NCBI GenBank assembly: GCA_021740785.1
Contig: JAIOZI010000037.1
Span: 1 to 47,614 of the forward strand
Reading direction: 5' to 3'
Length of the DNA: 47,614 nt
Source of the DNA: Melioribacteraceae bacterium
GTDB taxonomy: Bacteria > Bacteroidota > Ignavibacteria > Ignavibacteriales > Melioribacteraceae
The notes beneath the pieces are model-generated. The model ran no database searches, was not told the origin of the DNA, and was given only the letters and a program-made list of their open reading frames with translations. Shown one piece after another: positions 8,171 through 17,787 of this stretch (within the stretch, counting starts at the first letter, position 1; each line of letters opens with the position of its first letter). The position numbers and the translations under genes are program-made.

Positions 8171-10114
8171 ATGAATAAAATCAAAAAATATCTCGCCCAA
8201 TACGTAAACCGGTTGGTTGAACTTTGGTCGATTGGCAGTCTTGTTATCGATCAACAGTTTAAAATAGTTGAGTTGTATAAAATCGACAAAACCAAACTCG
8301 GCTTTTCAAATAAGTCGATTAATACAAATTTCATCGATTATCTGAATATACATGATGCAGAACGTTTGAATAAAATGATCATGAAAGATGAAGATGAGAT
8401 CATTATTAATGCTGTAAATATTAATTTCAGTACAACTGTGTTCAAAGGTGATTTAATTATCCTCAAAACCGGTGACGGAAATTATTTGGTAGTTATCCCC
8501 GGGTACAGCCGTCACTCACGTGAAAATTTTCAGAAGTTATACAAAGCCATTGAGCAAATTCAGGATCACGTGTTCGTTACGGATAAATTCGGGAAAATTG
8601 AATATGCGAATCCTGCCTTCCGTAGACTTACAGGTTTCAGCAATGATGAAATAATAGGAAAAACATCGGGTGATTTGGTTAAATCCGGTTTTCATAGCGA
8701 TGAATTTTACTCTAATCTAAAAGAAAAGTTGAAATCAGGAGAATGCTTCACTGAAGTTTTTATTAATCGAAAGAAAAACGGTGAGATTTATTACACTGAA
8801 GAATATATCTCCTCGATCAAGAATTCGAAAGGGGAGATTACTAATTATATCTCAACCGGGCGAGATATTACCGAAAAGATTAACATAGAAAAGGAGAGGG
8901 AAAACCGGCGGAAAGAATTAGAGGGACTTGTACAGGAAAGAACCAAAGAACTTACGCTTGCTAATAAGAAATTACAGAATCAAATTCTTGAATATGAATT
9001 TATGGAAGAAGAGCTTCGGTTCAGTGATGAACGTTTTAACCTTGCTGCGGACGCTTCAAATCAAGGGCTCTTCGATTTCAATTTTACCGAGGACACTGTT
9101 TTCTTTGATGAGCGTTTTGAAAACCTCCTGGGTTACGGTTTAGCCGGTGTTGAGATTAATTTAATAAATTGGCGGACGTTTGTTTATCCCGGGGATCTTC
9201 CGCGTTTAATCGAAACAGTTAAAGAGCACATGTTCAATAAAACCGATTCATTTGTAAGCGAGGTTAGATTAAGAACAATTGATAATGATTGGAAATGGTG
9301 CCTTGTGAAAGCTAAAACAATCGGGCTGGCTTCCTTTGATCGTCCTTCAAGAATTATCGGAACGGTTCAGGATATTTCCGTAAGGAAGAAAATGGAAGAC
9401 GAATTGATAAAAGCTTTGGAACGGGAAAAAGAGTTGAGTAAAATTAAGACAGATTTTGTTTCGATGGTCTCACATGAATTCCGAACACCGCTATCCACAA
9501 TTCAATCTTCTGCCGGACTTTTGGAATTATTTGCCGGTGAATGGTCTCAAAAAGAATTGGAAGAGCATACGACGAAAATTGAGAAATCGATTAAACACCT
9601 TACAAATATTTTGGATGATGTTTTGACGATTAATAAAGTTGAATCGGGAAAAATTGAAATCGAAAAAGAAAATATGGATCTTGTTGAGATTTGCGAAGAT
9701 ATTTTACGCGATGTAAAGGATGAATATATTATTTCACCCGAAATTAAATTTAAACATGGTTTGAACAGTTTTTCAATAAACAGCGATAGAAAGTTGGTGC
9801 GGTATATTTTCGGCAACTTACTCTCTAATGCAATTAAATATACATCCAAAGAAAAAAAAGTGGATATTTCACTTGAAAGAGACGGTGATTACTTCACAAT
9901 CACATTCGCTGATGAAGGAATTGGGATTAAAGATAAAGACAAAACAAAGATATTTGATGCGTTTGTTCGGGGCACAAATGTCTCCAATATACACGGAACT
10001 GGTTTGGGTCTGATGATTGTAAAAAAGGCTGTTGATTTGCTTCATGGAAAACTGGAGTTTTATAGTGAAGAAAACAAAGGATCGAAATTTATTGTTAATC
10101 TGCCGGTAAATTAA
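8171..10114 (+). CDS. PAS-domain sensor histidine kinase
   Basis: 647 residues without transmembrane spans, so a soluble sensor kinase. After an N-terminal region of about 125 residues comes a PAS/PAC domain (DHVFVTDKFGKIEYANPAF to GRDITEKI). A coiled coil rich in E/K follows, then a second PAS-like domain with a PAC end (GTVQDISVRKKMED). The HisKA box is MVSHEFRTPLS, and the HATPase has an N box (NLLSNAIKYT), G1 (DEGIGIKD) and G2 (GTGLGL). The kinase should phosphorylate the response regulator that starts 2 bases after its stop codon. The signal is unknown; PAS domains bind small ligands, haem or flavin, and nothing here decides which. Confidence 0.93.
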   Translation: MNKIKKYLAQYVNRLVELWSIGSLVIDQQFKIVELYKIDKTKLGFSNKSINTNFIDYLNIHDAERLNKMIMKDEDEIIINAVNINFSTTVFKGDLIILKTGDGNYLVVIPGYSRHSRENFQKLYKAIEQIQDHVFVTDKFGKIEYANPAFRRLTGFSNDEIIGKTSGDLVKSGFHSDEFYSNLKEKLKSGECFTEVFINRKKNGEIYYTEEYISSIKNSKGEITNYISTGRDITEKINIEKERENRRKELEGLVQERTKELTLANKKLQNQILEYEFMEEELRFSDERFNLAADASNQGLFDFNFTEDTVFFDERFENLLGYGLAGVEINLINWRTFVYPGDLPRLIETVKEHMFNKTDSFVSEVRLRTIDNDWKWCLVKAKTIGLASFDRPSRIIGTVQDISVRKKMEDELIKALEREKELSKIKTDFVSMVSHEFRTPLSTIQSSAGLLELFAGEWSQKELEEHTTKIEKSIKHLTNILDDVLTINKVESGKIEIEKENMDLVEICEDILRDVKDEYIISPEIKFKHGLNSFSINSDRKLVRYIFGNLLSNAIKYTSKEKKVDISLERDGDYFTITFADEGIGIKDKDKTKIFDAFVRGTNVSNIHGTGLGLMIVKKAVDLLHGKLEFYSEENKGSKFIVNLPVN

Positions 10115-10116
10115 TT

Positions 10117-10872
10117 ATGCACAGAATACTTATTATTGAGGATGAACAAAGCGTTAGGGAAAACATCAGGACGCTGCTCAAAAAGAAAAACTATAAGGTT
10201 CTTGATGCAGAAAATGCCGAGAAGGGAATTGATCTTGCAAAAGATTTTCAGCCGGATCTGATAGTATCGGATATTATGCTTCCGGATAATGACGGGTATT
10301 ATATTTTGGAGGAACTGCAAAAAGATGACTCGACTAAAAATATTCCCTTTATATTTTTAACTGCGCTTGCCGATATGAGCGATTTACGTAAGGGCATGAA
10401 TCTAGGCGCTGATGATTATTTAACTAAACCTTTCAGCGTAAAGGAATTGCTTTTGGTTATTGAGAAAAGAATTAAAAAAAATGAAGAACTGCGGAGAGAC
10501 GATAGCGCGGTGCCGAATGAGGAAAAAGAATTAGACCTTGAAGATAATTTTGTGTTTACCGATTCGGGAAAGATGAACTTTATAAAGGTGAAAGATATTG
10601 AATGTATCCTAGCCGATGGAGTCTATACTGAGATTTATATGGAGACAGGTACAACTCATTTAGTTAGAAAAATAATTAAGGAGTGGGAAAAAATTCTCCC
10701 GTCGAAACATTTTATCAGGATACACCGCTCATCGATCATCAATTTGAATTATGTTTTAAAAATTGATAAATGGTTTCAAAATACATATAAAGTAAAGCTC
10801 AAATCATACCCGAAAGAACTCGAAATAAGCCGCAGATACTCCGCGAAGTTAAAATCCGCATTTTCACTGTAA
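10117..10872 (+). CDS. LytTR-family response regulator
   Basis: 251 residues. The N-terminal receiver domain has the acidic pair at E9/D10, phosphoacceptor D52 in IVSDIMLP, the threonine in IFLTALAD and the lysine in LTKPF. From about 150 to 250 comes a LytTR DNA-binding domain (KDIECILADGVYTEIYMETG, then FIRIHRSSIINLNYVLKIDK). It is the partner of the PAS histidine kinase just upstream, the start being separated from the kinase stop by 2 bases. LytTR proteins bind promoters as dimers; the targets are not visible. The 127-base gap before the sigma factor gene suggests its own promoter there. Confidence 0.93.
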   Translation: MHRILIIEDEQSVRENIRTLLKKKNYKVLDAENAEKGIDLAKDFQPDLIVSDIMLPDNDGYYILEELQKDDSTKNIPFIFLTALADMSDLRKGMNLGADDYLTKPFSVKELLLVIEKRIKKNEELRRDDSAVPNEEKELDLEDNFVFTDSGKMNFIKVKDIECILADGVYTEIYMETGTTHLVRKIIKEWEKILPSKHFIRIHRSSIINLNYVLKIDKWFQNTYKVKLKSYPKELEISRRYSAKLKSAFSL

Positions 10873-10999
10873 TCTAAAATTACCGCTAATTACAAATACT
10901 AACCGCTTATTACAAGACACTGACTCTCATTTCATATTGGTCTGTAATACGAAACCCTGTTAATATATTTGACAAACAAAAAAAAGTGATGAGGTTAAG

Positions 11000-11602
11000 A
11001 TGTTGGCAGAAATAAAAAGTATGGTTGATAACGAAACATTGCAATTTTACAAGGATTTTGAAAACGAAGCGTTACCACATATAGATGCTCTTTATAATTT
11101 TGCTTTAAAAATGACAGGCAGTGAAGATGATGCAGATGATCTAGTACAAGAAACCTACTTAAAAGCATTTCGATTCTTTGATAAATTTGAAAAAGGAACG
11201 AATTGTAAAGCATGGTTGTTTAGTATTCTGAAAAATTCATTTATCAACGAATATCGAAAAGTTAGTAAACAGCCTAACAAAGTAGACTACGATGATATTC
11301 AGAATTTTTATGAAAATATAAAATCTTCAGATGTAAAAACTCAGCACTACGAAGAGGATTCATTTGCAAATTTTCTTGATGATGATATATCAAAAGCGAT
11401 TTCCGATTTGCCTGATGATTTCAGAACGGTAATTATATTAAGCGATATTGAAGGTTTTACATACGAAGAAATTGCCGACTTCGTCGATTGCCCGATAGGA
11501 ACTGTTAGATCGCGTCTGCATAGAGCAAGAAAAATGCTTTATGCAAAGCTTTATGATTATGCAAAAGATAAGGGTTTTGTGTCGGAAGAATCGATGGCTT
11601 AA
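11000..11602 (+). CDS. RNA polymerase ECF-type sigma factor
   Basis: 200 residues. Sigma region 2 covers about 28-95 (LYNFALKMTGSEDDADDLVQ, then KAWLFSILKNSFINEYRK), and region 4 covers about 130-185 (LPDDFRTVIILSDIEGFTYE, then GTVRSRLHRARKML). The architecture matches extracytoplasmic-function or SigH-like sigma factors. The ATG is preceded by gatgagg. An alternative ATG at 11021 would remove seven residues before region 2. A putative anti-sigma gene follows 17 bases downstream, the usual arrangement. A TATATTTG sequence at 10964-10971 could be part of its promoter but lacks a well-spaced upstream element. Confidence 0.92.
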   Translation: MLAEIKSMVDNETLQFYKDFENEALPHIDALYNFALKMTGSEDDADDLVQETYLKAFRFFDKFEKGTNCKAWLFSILKNSFINEYRKVSKQPNKVDYDDIQNFYENIKSSDVKTQHYEEDSFANFLDDDISKAISDLPDDFRTVIILSDIEGFTYEEIADFVDCPIGTVRSRLHRARKMLYAKLYDYAKDKGFVSEESMA

Positions 11603-11619
11603 TTTATGAAGAGAGAGAA

Positions 11620-11874
11620 TTGGATAAATATCAAAAAATACTTGAACAGATCACCAGCCTTGTTGACGGAGAAATTAGTAATAAAAAGGATTCCGAATAT
11701 TTAATCAGGTTAATCGATTCGAACGATCATTTCAAAGAAGAATATCAAATACAAAAAACAATTAAAAATCTGGTGAAGACCAAAGGGGCTAAAATGAATG
11801 CCCCTTGCTGTCTAATTCATTCAGTCATTTCTATAACCACCGGGAAAACCGATCAAAAAAAAACAAAAGAATAA
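11620..11874 (+). CDS. Putative short anti-sigma factor
   Basis: 84 residues from a TTG start with a purine-rich upstream gagagaga. The first half (ILEQITSLVDGEIS) resembles the helix opening of anti-sigma proteins that sit next to ECF genes, where LVDGELS is common. The usual HxxxCxxC zinc site is absent; only a CC pair appears near residue 65. No transmembrane segment is present, so it would be a soluble antagonist. The call rests mainly on position after the sigma gene and on the first 20 residues, and it could be a degraded member. Confidence 0.55.
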   Translation: MDKYQKILEQITSLVDGEISNKKDSEYLIRLIDSNDHFKEEYQIQKTIKNLVKTKGAKMNAPCCLIHSVISITTGKTDQKKTKE

Positions 11875-12189
11875 TTATCCCCAAAGTCAATTCTTGAAAA
11901 CATCTCATATTTATTACCACATTTTTTACTGAAGTTTTTAAAACGGTATAGAAAGGCTTTATTACACAGCTTAAGTTTGAATCTATATCATAATTTTAAG
12001 ATCAAAATTTTGATTGAGAATGAAGACAAATATTGATAAATTATCCCTCGTTGTCTTGCAAAAATATTCACCGAACTAAAATATATTAAAAGAAGCAAAT
12101 TGATTTAAAGTACACCGGTAAATCGATTTAGAAATTATATTTCTCTAATAAATATTCGATAATAAGTGGTTCTTTTAATAAAAGTCAGA
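11875..12189. other. Intergenic region without a recognised gene
   Basis: AT-rich, 315 bases, between the putative anti-sigma gene and the propeller kinase. I see no ORF of note, no strong terminator hairpin and no repeat shared with other regions. It presumably contains the promoter of the kinase gene, but I could not identify one. Confidence 0.6.
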
Positions 12190-15100
12190 ATGAAAATTAT
12201 TCTACAATTTTATAAATATGGTTTGTTTTTACTTCTTGTTGTTTTGAATTCACCGGCTTTTTCTCAATACCTGGATTTCAAACGATATTCCCTTGAGCAG
12301 GGACTCAGTTTAACTCAAACAACAGATCTGCTCCAATTAGATAACGGCTATCTCGTGGTTGGAACTTACGGCGAAGGATTAAATTTTTTTAACGGTTCTA
12401 AGTTTACAGAGTTTGATAAGGAAGACGGACTGTCGGATGATTATGTCTATTCATTGCTGTTAGATGATGACGGAAAAGTATGGATTGGCACATCCAACGG
12501 TTTGAATGTTTTTGATGGTAAGTCATTTACCGTATATACCAGTCAGGAAGGTCTTTCGGATAATGCAATTTGGTCACTGGCTAAATTAAATGATCAAATA
12601 CTTATTGGTACGGAATACGGCATAACCATTTATAATAAATCGGACGAAAAATTCTCTCAGATCAATAATGAAGATATAAATAATAGTGTGATATGGGATA
12701 TGTATTACGGGGCGGATAATGTATTGTATATAGGAACAGATAATGGGCTATATACTGCTGAAGAAGGAAATTTATCGAACATAAAAAAAACAGATGATTT
12801 TAATACTCTGATGATCTATAAAATCACTCAAGATAGTGATACAAATTTACTTCTCGGCAGTTCGAACGGTGTTTATATCCAAACAGGTAATACCTTTAAA
12901 AACATCACTAACAAAAACGGTCTGCCGGATAACGAGATTTATGATATCAAGGAAGAAGAAAAGGGTATGTTTTGGATTGGTTCTTATAAAGGACTTTCAA
13001 AAATAGTTGACGGCAAGGTTGCGTTCGTTTCACCTAGATTCCAAAACAACAGCATTTGGACAATCATATATGACAATGAACAGAATCTTTGGATATCGGG
13101 TGACGACGGACTTTATATACTCAAAAATGATAATTTTATTGCTTTCGGGAATCAATACGACAGAAAAATTAGTGCATGGGAAATTGACCAGACAAAGGAT
13201 GGTCGTATTTATGCAGCAACACAGAATGAAGGTATTCAAATATTAGATGGAAATAAATTTTACCCGGCGCCTTACAATGAAGAATTTAGTAAAGAAATTT
13301 TTAATTCTATCGCAGAAAAAGACGGCATGATGTATTATGGTTCGGAAACCGGTCTGTATCGATATGATGGAACAAATGTTGCCAAATTAATGCCGCCTGA
13401 TGGTTATAAAAGTATTGATGTGCTGAATCTTTTTAATGATTCCCAAAATACCTTGTGGATTGGGTCAGGTTATTCCGGGATATTTTTCTTGAAGAATAAC
13501 GAAATAAAATCTTTATCTGAAGTTAGCGATTTATATATGGGATCGCTGAACGCAGCGTTGGAAGATAAATCCGGTACGCTCTGGTTTGCGACATCATACG
13601 GTTTGTTTTACAGGGATAGCACAGGTGAATTTAAGCAGAGTGACCTGTTGAAGAATTCAGATGTTATTAGCCTTTTGGAAGATAGCCGGGGAAATTTCTG
13701 GGCTTCAATTTATGACCAAGGCGTTGTCTTTATTGACCGGACAAATAATATATCCGATACAATCTCAGCGGATGATGGTTTAAATCATATTTCAATTTTA
13801 TCAACTGTTATTGATAATCAAGGTTATCTTTGGATTGGTACTAACCATGGATTAAATAGATTTGACTTAGAGAAATATTATGAATCCAAAGAAATCGATA
13901 TTCTTGCTTATAGTATTAAAGATGGTTTCCCGGGGAGTGAGTTAGTTGAAAACACATTGCTGGTTGATAATGATGGATTTATTTGGTATGCATCCGTTGC
14001 GGGAATCATCCGGTTCAACCCAAAGGAAATAGAACCCGTTCATTATTCTCCGCCAATATATATCACTTCAATAAGTATAAACAACCGACCTTATAAAGAG
14101 AAAGAATCAATTAACCTGTTATCTGAAAAAATTATTGTTAAGGATAAAATCGAGCTGCCTTCATTTGATGCGGCATTGTCACTTTCTTTTCAGGCAGTTT
14201 CATACTACGAGGCTGAGAAATTAAAGTATAGTTACAGGATGTCTGACGGAGAATGGTCTGAACCAACCGAAAGGAATTATGTCGATTATTATAACCTCTC
14301 ACCGGGCACCTATACGTTTGAAGTGGCGGTATTAGATAACCGGGGAGTAAGGGAAAACAGCACTTCGGTAATGTTAATAGTTCCGTCGCCTTTCTGGAAA
14401 ACTTATTGGTTTTATTTACTAATTATTTTGTTTATGGTTTCCGCCGCATATTTATTTTACAGGATGAGAACGCGAAAAATAAAATTGAAAAACAAGGAAC
14501 TGGAAAAAAGGATAAAGGAAAGAGAGGAATATGAACAGCAATTACGAGCATCGAGAGATGAACTTTTAATTGCAAAAGAAAAAGCGGAAGCATCCGAGAA
14601 ACTAAAAATGGAATTTCTTGCGCAGATGTCGCATGAAATCAGAACCCCGGTGAATTCTATTTTAAGTTATACCAATCTTCTGAAAGAGGCTGTAGGCAAT
14701 TCAGTGCCTGATGAGTTAAAAGATTCTTTTGTAATAATTGATAACGGCGGCAGAAGATTAATTAGAACTATTGATTCTATTCTTAACATGTCACAGTTTC
14801 AGTCGGGGCATTACGAAATAAATCCAAAAGAACTAAATCTTCAAAAAGTTATTGAAGATCTCACTGCGGAATTCTGCACAGCGGCTGAAGATAAAAAATT
14901 GAAGTTGACCACTAAAGTATTAACAATCGATTCGAAAGTTGTTGCAGATGAATATTCATTAGGACAACTATTCGCCAACCTGATCGATAATGCAATTAAG
15001 TACACAAAAAAGGGTGATATTGAAATCAAAATATACCGGGAATATCAAAAGTTAATTGTTGACGTTAAGGATACCGGGATAGGAATTTCCGAAGAATACA

Positions 15101-15291
15101 TTAAGAATATTTTTAACCCGTTTACACAAGAGGAGACTGGTTATTCCAGGAGGTTTGAAGGTACCGGGTTAGGGCTGGCGCTGGTTAAAAAATATGCAGA
15201 GGTGAATAATGCCAAGATCGCTATTGAGAGCATTAAAGGTAACGGGACTATTTTTAGAGTAATATTTGAAGATAAATCCGAACCGGATTAG
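12190..15291 (+). CDS. Periplasmic two-component-regulator propeller histidine kinase
   Basis: About 1033 residues from ATG 12190, which directly precedes a signal peptide (LFLLLVVLNSPAFSQ). An upstream in-frame GTG at 12166 would add eight residues before the signal and is less likely. A long periplasmic region of Reg_prop repeats (for example DDDGKVWIGTSNGLNVFDG) should form two seven-bladed propellers. A Y_Y_Y domain follows, then one membrane span (YWFYLLIILFMVSAAYLFY), a coiled coil, HisKA (MSHEIRTPVNS) and HATPase (NLIDNAIKYT, DTGIGIS, GTGLGLALV). Unlike Bacteroides hybrid systems, it lacks the receiver and AraC domains. Such sensors often detect polysaccharide breakdown products. Its 3' end is duplicated at 17788-17861. 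Confidence 0.93.
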   Translation: MKIILQFYKYGLFLLLVVLNSPAFSQYLDFKRYSLEQGLSLTQTTDLLQLDNGYLVVGTYGEGLNFFNGSKFTEFDKEDGLSDDYVYSLLLDDDGKVWIGTSNGLNVFDGKSFTVYTSQEGLSDNAIWSLAKLNDQILIGTEYGITIYNKSDEKFSQINNEDINNSVIWDMYYGADNVLYIGTDNGLYTAEEGNLSNIKKTDDFNTLMIYKITQDSDTNLLLGSSNGVYIQTGNTFKNITNKNGLPDNEIYDIKEEEKGMFWIGSYKGLSKIVDGKVAFVSPRFQNNSIWTIIYDNEQNLWISGDDGLYILKNDNFIAFGNQYDRKISAWEIDQTKDGRIYAATQNEGIQILDGNKFYPAPYNEEFSKEIFNSIAEKDGMMYYGSETGLYRYDGTNVAKLMPPDGYKSIDVLNLFNDSQNTLWIGSGYSGIFFLKNNEIKSLSEVSDLYMGSLNAALEDKSGTLWFATSYGLFYRDSTGEFKQSDLLKNSDVISLLEDSRGNFWASIYDQGVVFIDRTNNISDTISADDGLNHISILSTVIDNQGYLWIGTNHGLNRFDLEKYYESKEIDILAYSIKDGFPGSELVENTLLVDNDGFIWYASVAGIIRFNPKEIEPVHYSPPIYITSISINNRPYKEKESINLLSEKIIVKDKIELPSFDAALSLSFQAVSYYEAEKLKYSYRMSDGEWSEPTERNYVDYYNLSPGTYTFEVAVLDNRGVRENSTSVMLIVPSPFWKTYWFYLLIILFMVSAAYLFYRMRTRKIKLKNKELEKRIKEREEYEQQLRASRDELLIAKEKAEASEKLKMEFLAQMSHEIRTPVNSILSYTNLLKEAVGNSVPDELKDSFVIIDNGGRRLIRTIDSILNMSQFQSGHYEINPKELNLQKVIEDLTAEFCTAAEDKKLKLTTKVLTIDSKVVADEYSLGQLFANLIDNAIKYTKKGDIEIKIYREYQKLIVDVKDTGIGISEEYIKNIFNPFTQEETGYSRRFEGTGLGLALVKKYAEVNNAKIAIESIKGNGTIFRVIFEDKSEPD

Positions 15292-15319
15292 TTTGTAGTT
15301 CCTTTCACTTTTTTATTCG
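15246..15319. repeat. 74-bp direct repeat bracketing the secreted propeller gene, copy 1
   Basis: Identical to 17788-17861 except for three substitutions (71/74), offset 2542. It covers the last codons and stop of the histidine kinase plus the complement of the last few codons of an AlkD-like gene. The ancestral junction between two convergent genes therefore appears duplicated on both sides of a 2.5 kb segment. Confidence 0.92.
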
Positions 15320-15339
15320 CTTGATATTTTTTTTATATA

Positions 15340-15415
15340 TTATATCATGAACAGACCTTCTGTTAAATTCTTCTTTTTCTGCATGCTCTATTACAATCGG
15401 ATAATCCGGGTTTAA
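15340..15415 (-). pseudogene. Possible C-terminal remnant of an unidentified protein
   Basis: Immediately past the stop of the secreted propeller gene, a frame of about 25 codons on the minus strand reads LNPDYPIVIEHAEKEEF and then NRRSVHDI before taa at 15340-15342. The composition is protein-like, and it has no start of its own. It may be the broken 3' end of a gene carried in with the inserted segment. I do not recognise the family, and chance cannot be excluded. Confidence 0.3.
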
Positions 15416-17463
15416 CGAAGCAGGATCATCTTGCCGGTTTTGGTAAAATGTTTACTTGAAACTTTTGATCGTACTTCCAGCCTGTAAAAGTAAATTCCGC
15501 TTGCCAATTGATAGCTGTCCGTTGAAAATTGAACATTGTAAGTTCCCGCAGCTTGTTCTCCGTTGCGTAAAATAGCTATCTCACTCCCTAACAAATCATA
15601 TACTTTTAACGATACATTTGATGCCTCGGGAATTTGATACTTTATCGTTGTTGATGGATTGAAGGGGTTTGGGTAGTTTTGGTAAAGGATAAAATCAGTT
15701 GGTGGAATATTCTTATTATCTCCAACCGAAACTACGCCGCCCTCATTATAAACTGAAAGTCCGCCGCCTTCAGTCCCAATCCACTTATTCCCGTTCCCGT
15801 CTATCGCGAGGGAATTAACAGAATTAACCGGCAAGCCGGAATTGGAAGTATTGTAAACAGTCCAGTTTGTCCCGTCAAATTCTGCCAAGCCGCCCTCCCG
15901 AGTCCCAATCCACTTATTCCCGCTTCCGTCTATCGCGATTGACCTAACAACATTAACCGGGAAGTCGGAATTAGAAGTATTGTAAAGAGTCCAGTCTGTG
16001 CCGTCGAATTCCGCCAGTCCCCCGCCTTCAGTCCCAATCCACTTATTCTCGCTGCCGTCTATCGCGAGGGAAATAACAACATTATGCGGCAAGCCGGAAT
16101 TAGAAGTATTGTAAAGAGTCCAGTTTGTTCCGTCGAATTCAGCCAGTCCGCTGTCATAAGTTCCAATCCACTTATTCCCGCTGCCGTCAATCGCAAGAGA
16201 CAAAACAACATTATGCGGCAAGCCGGAATTAGAAGTATTGTAAACAGTCCAGTTTGTTCCGTCGAATTCAGCCAGTCCGCTGCCCCAAGTCCCAATCCAC
16301 TTATTCCCGCTGCCGTCTATCGCAAGGGATCTAACATAATTATCCGGCAAGCCGGAATTAGAAGAATTGTAAACAGTCCAGTTAGTTCCGTCAAATTCTG
16401 CCAGCCCGCCGCCATAAGTCTCAATCCACTTATTCCCGCTTCCGTCTATCGCGAGGGACATAACATAATTATCCGGCAAGCCGGAATTAGAAGTATTGTA
16501 AAGAGTCCAGTTAGTTCCGTCAAATTCTACCAGTCCGTTCCAAGTCCCAATCCACTTATTCCCGCTTCCGTCTATCACGAGGGAACTAATATAATTATCC
16601 GACAAGCCGGAATTAGAAGTATTGAAAATAGTCCAGTTAGTTCCGTCAAATTCTGCCAGTCCGTTCCAAGTCCCAATCCACTTATTCCCGCTGCCGTCTA
16701 TCGCGAGGGACCTAACAACATTATCCTGCAAGCCGGAATTAGAAGTATCGTAAACAATCCAGTTAGTTCCGTCAAATTCAGCCAGTCCGCCACCCAGTTT
16801 GTAACCCGTCCCAATCCACTTATTCCCGCTTCCTTCTATCGCGAGAGAATTAACAACATTATGCGGCAAGCCGGAATTAGAAGTATCGTAAACTGTCCAG
16901 CTTGTGCCGTCAAATTCAGCCAGTCCGCCGCTATATGTCCCAACCCACTTATTCCCGCTCACATCAATCGCGAGGGACAAAACAGTATTGACCGGCAAGC
17001 CGGAATTAGAAGTATTGTACACAGTCCAGTTTGTGCCGTCAAATTCAGCCAGCCCACCCTCAGTTCCAATCCACTTATTCCCGCTTCCGTCTATCGAGAG
17101 TGAATAAACCAAATTATGCGGTAAGCCGGAATTGGAAACATCGTAAACAGTCCAGTTTATTCCGTCGAATTCTACCAGTCCACCATAAGTCCCAATCCAC
17201 TTATTTCCGCTACTGTCTATCGCGAGGGACCTAACAACAAAATGCGGCAAGCCGGAATTAGAAGTATTATAAACAGTTATCTCACCGGTTGTTTTATCCA
17301 ACTTAACTAAACCACCTACTTTTGTTCCCACCCAAACTATATCTCCATCAATAACAACAGAGCGAACATAATCACTATTTGTGTAATTAATCCATTCCGG
17401 GTGTTGTGCATAAAGTAAATGAGATATTAATAAACAAAAAATTATTAAATACAATTTTTTCAT
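15412..17463 (-). CDS. Secreted propeller-repeat protein with T9SS C-terminal sorting domain
   Basis: 683 residues with a signal peptide (LYLIIFCLLISHLLYAQ). About 13 near-identical units of 42-43 residues follow, each containing GSGNKWIGT, LAEFDGTNWTVYNTSNSG and LAID. These are Reg_prop-type blades, enough for one or two beta-propellers. The final about 85 residues are a type IX secretion sorting domain (YPNPFNPSTTIKYQIP, then KVYDLLGSEIA and KMILLR). It should be exported and attached to or released from the cell surface; the ligand is unknown. It has the same repeat type as the periplasmic part of the neighbouring kinase but no signalling domains. The gene lies inside a segment bracketed by 74-bp direct repeats. 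Confidence 0.9.
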   Translation of the reverse strand: MKKLYLIIFCLLISHLLYAQHPEWINYTNSDYVRSVVIDGDIVWVGTKVGGLVKLDKTTGEITVYNTSNSGLPHFVVRSLAIDSSGNKWIGTYGGLVEFDGINWTVYDVSNSGLPHNLVYSLSIDGSGNKWIGTEGGLAEFDGTNWTVYNTSNSGLPVNTVLSLAIDVSGNKWVGTYSGGLAEFDGTSWTVYDTSNSGLPHNVVNSLAIEGSGNKWIGTGYKLGGGLAEFDGTNWIVYDTSNSGLQDNVVRSLAIDGSGNKWIGTWNGLAEFDGTNWTIFNTSNSGLSDNYISSLVIDGSGNKWIGTWNGLVEFDGTNWTLYNTSNSGLPDNYVMSLAIDGSGNKWIETYGGGLAEFDGTNWTVYNSSNSGLPDNYVRSLAIDGSGNKWIGTWGSGLAEFDGTNWTVYNTSNSGLPHNVVLSLAIDGSGNKWIGTYDSGLAEFDGTNWTLYNTSNSGLPHNVVISLAIDGSENKWIGTEGGGLAEFDGTDWTLYNTSNSDFPVNVVRSIAIDGSGNKWIGTREGGLAEFDGTNWTVYNTSNSGLPVNSVNSLAIDGNGNKWIGTEGGGLSVYNEGGVVSVGDNKNIPPTDFILYQNYPNPFNPSTTIKYQIPEASNVSLKVYDLLGSEIAILRNGEQAAGTYNVQFSTDSYQLASGIYFYRLEVRSKVSSKHFTKTGKMILLR
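15760..17390. repeat. Intragenic tandem array of about 129-bp units
   Basis: The propeller blades are also near-identical in DNA. On the plus strand, words such as ccaatccacttattcccgct and gccggaattagaagtatt recur about every 129 bases, roughly 12-13 times. Third-position differences are few, which points to recent expansion or ongoing homogenisation by recombination. The opposite strand is open for long stretches because of this periodicity. Confidence 0.9.
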
Positions 17464-17787
17464 GTCTAGCCTCTGCTTTTTTTAATGAAAAACATATCAT
17501 TGTTAAAACAGCCTACTTATATAGGTACTACTTACCTACGTTACACTAACTCGTATTTTGAATGAGCGAGATAAATCTCGCTCTACATTTTTCACACAGA
17601 CTCTTTATGGCACTATTCAACACCAACTTTTGCGGTTTTTATTGTTTCAAAAAAAATACATTGGGATATTATGTTTTGTGTGTGTATCAATACTTGTCTC
17701 AAACCTCCTAATACCCTAATTATATCCATTAAAATAATTAGAGTATCCATAAAAGTCAAGCTGGTACTAAAGGATCAAAGTCAATGC
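17464..17787. other. Upstream region of the secreted propeller gene, with a hairpin repeat
   Basis: No gene seen. A perfect 8-bp hairpin gagcgaga/tctcgctc lies at 17564-17583. Its flanks (cgttacactaactcgtattt on the left, ctctacatttttcacacaga then a stretch like cactattcaacacc on the right) resemble the outer arms of the composite element at 20981-21380. It is probably a shorter, internally deleted relative of that element. Confidence 0.6.

Noticed and set aside
10873-10999. Riboswitch or structured leader before the sigma factor gene
   Set aside because: No strong stems or known aptamer motifs are visible in the 127 bases; it is treated as an ordinary promoter region.
12166-12189. GTG start for the propeller histidine kinase
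   Set aside because: It would put eight residues ahead of a normal signal peptide; ATG 12190 gives the expected start.
16084-17103. Long open frame (339 codons) opposite the secreted propeller gene
   Set aside because: It exists only because the 129-bp coding repeat on the other strand is free of stops in this frame. The translation is a periodic antisense peptide, while the minus-strand product has a signal peptide and a sorting domain.
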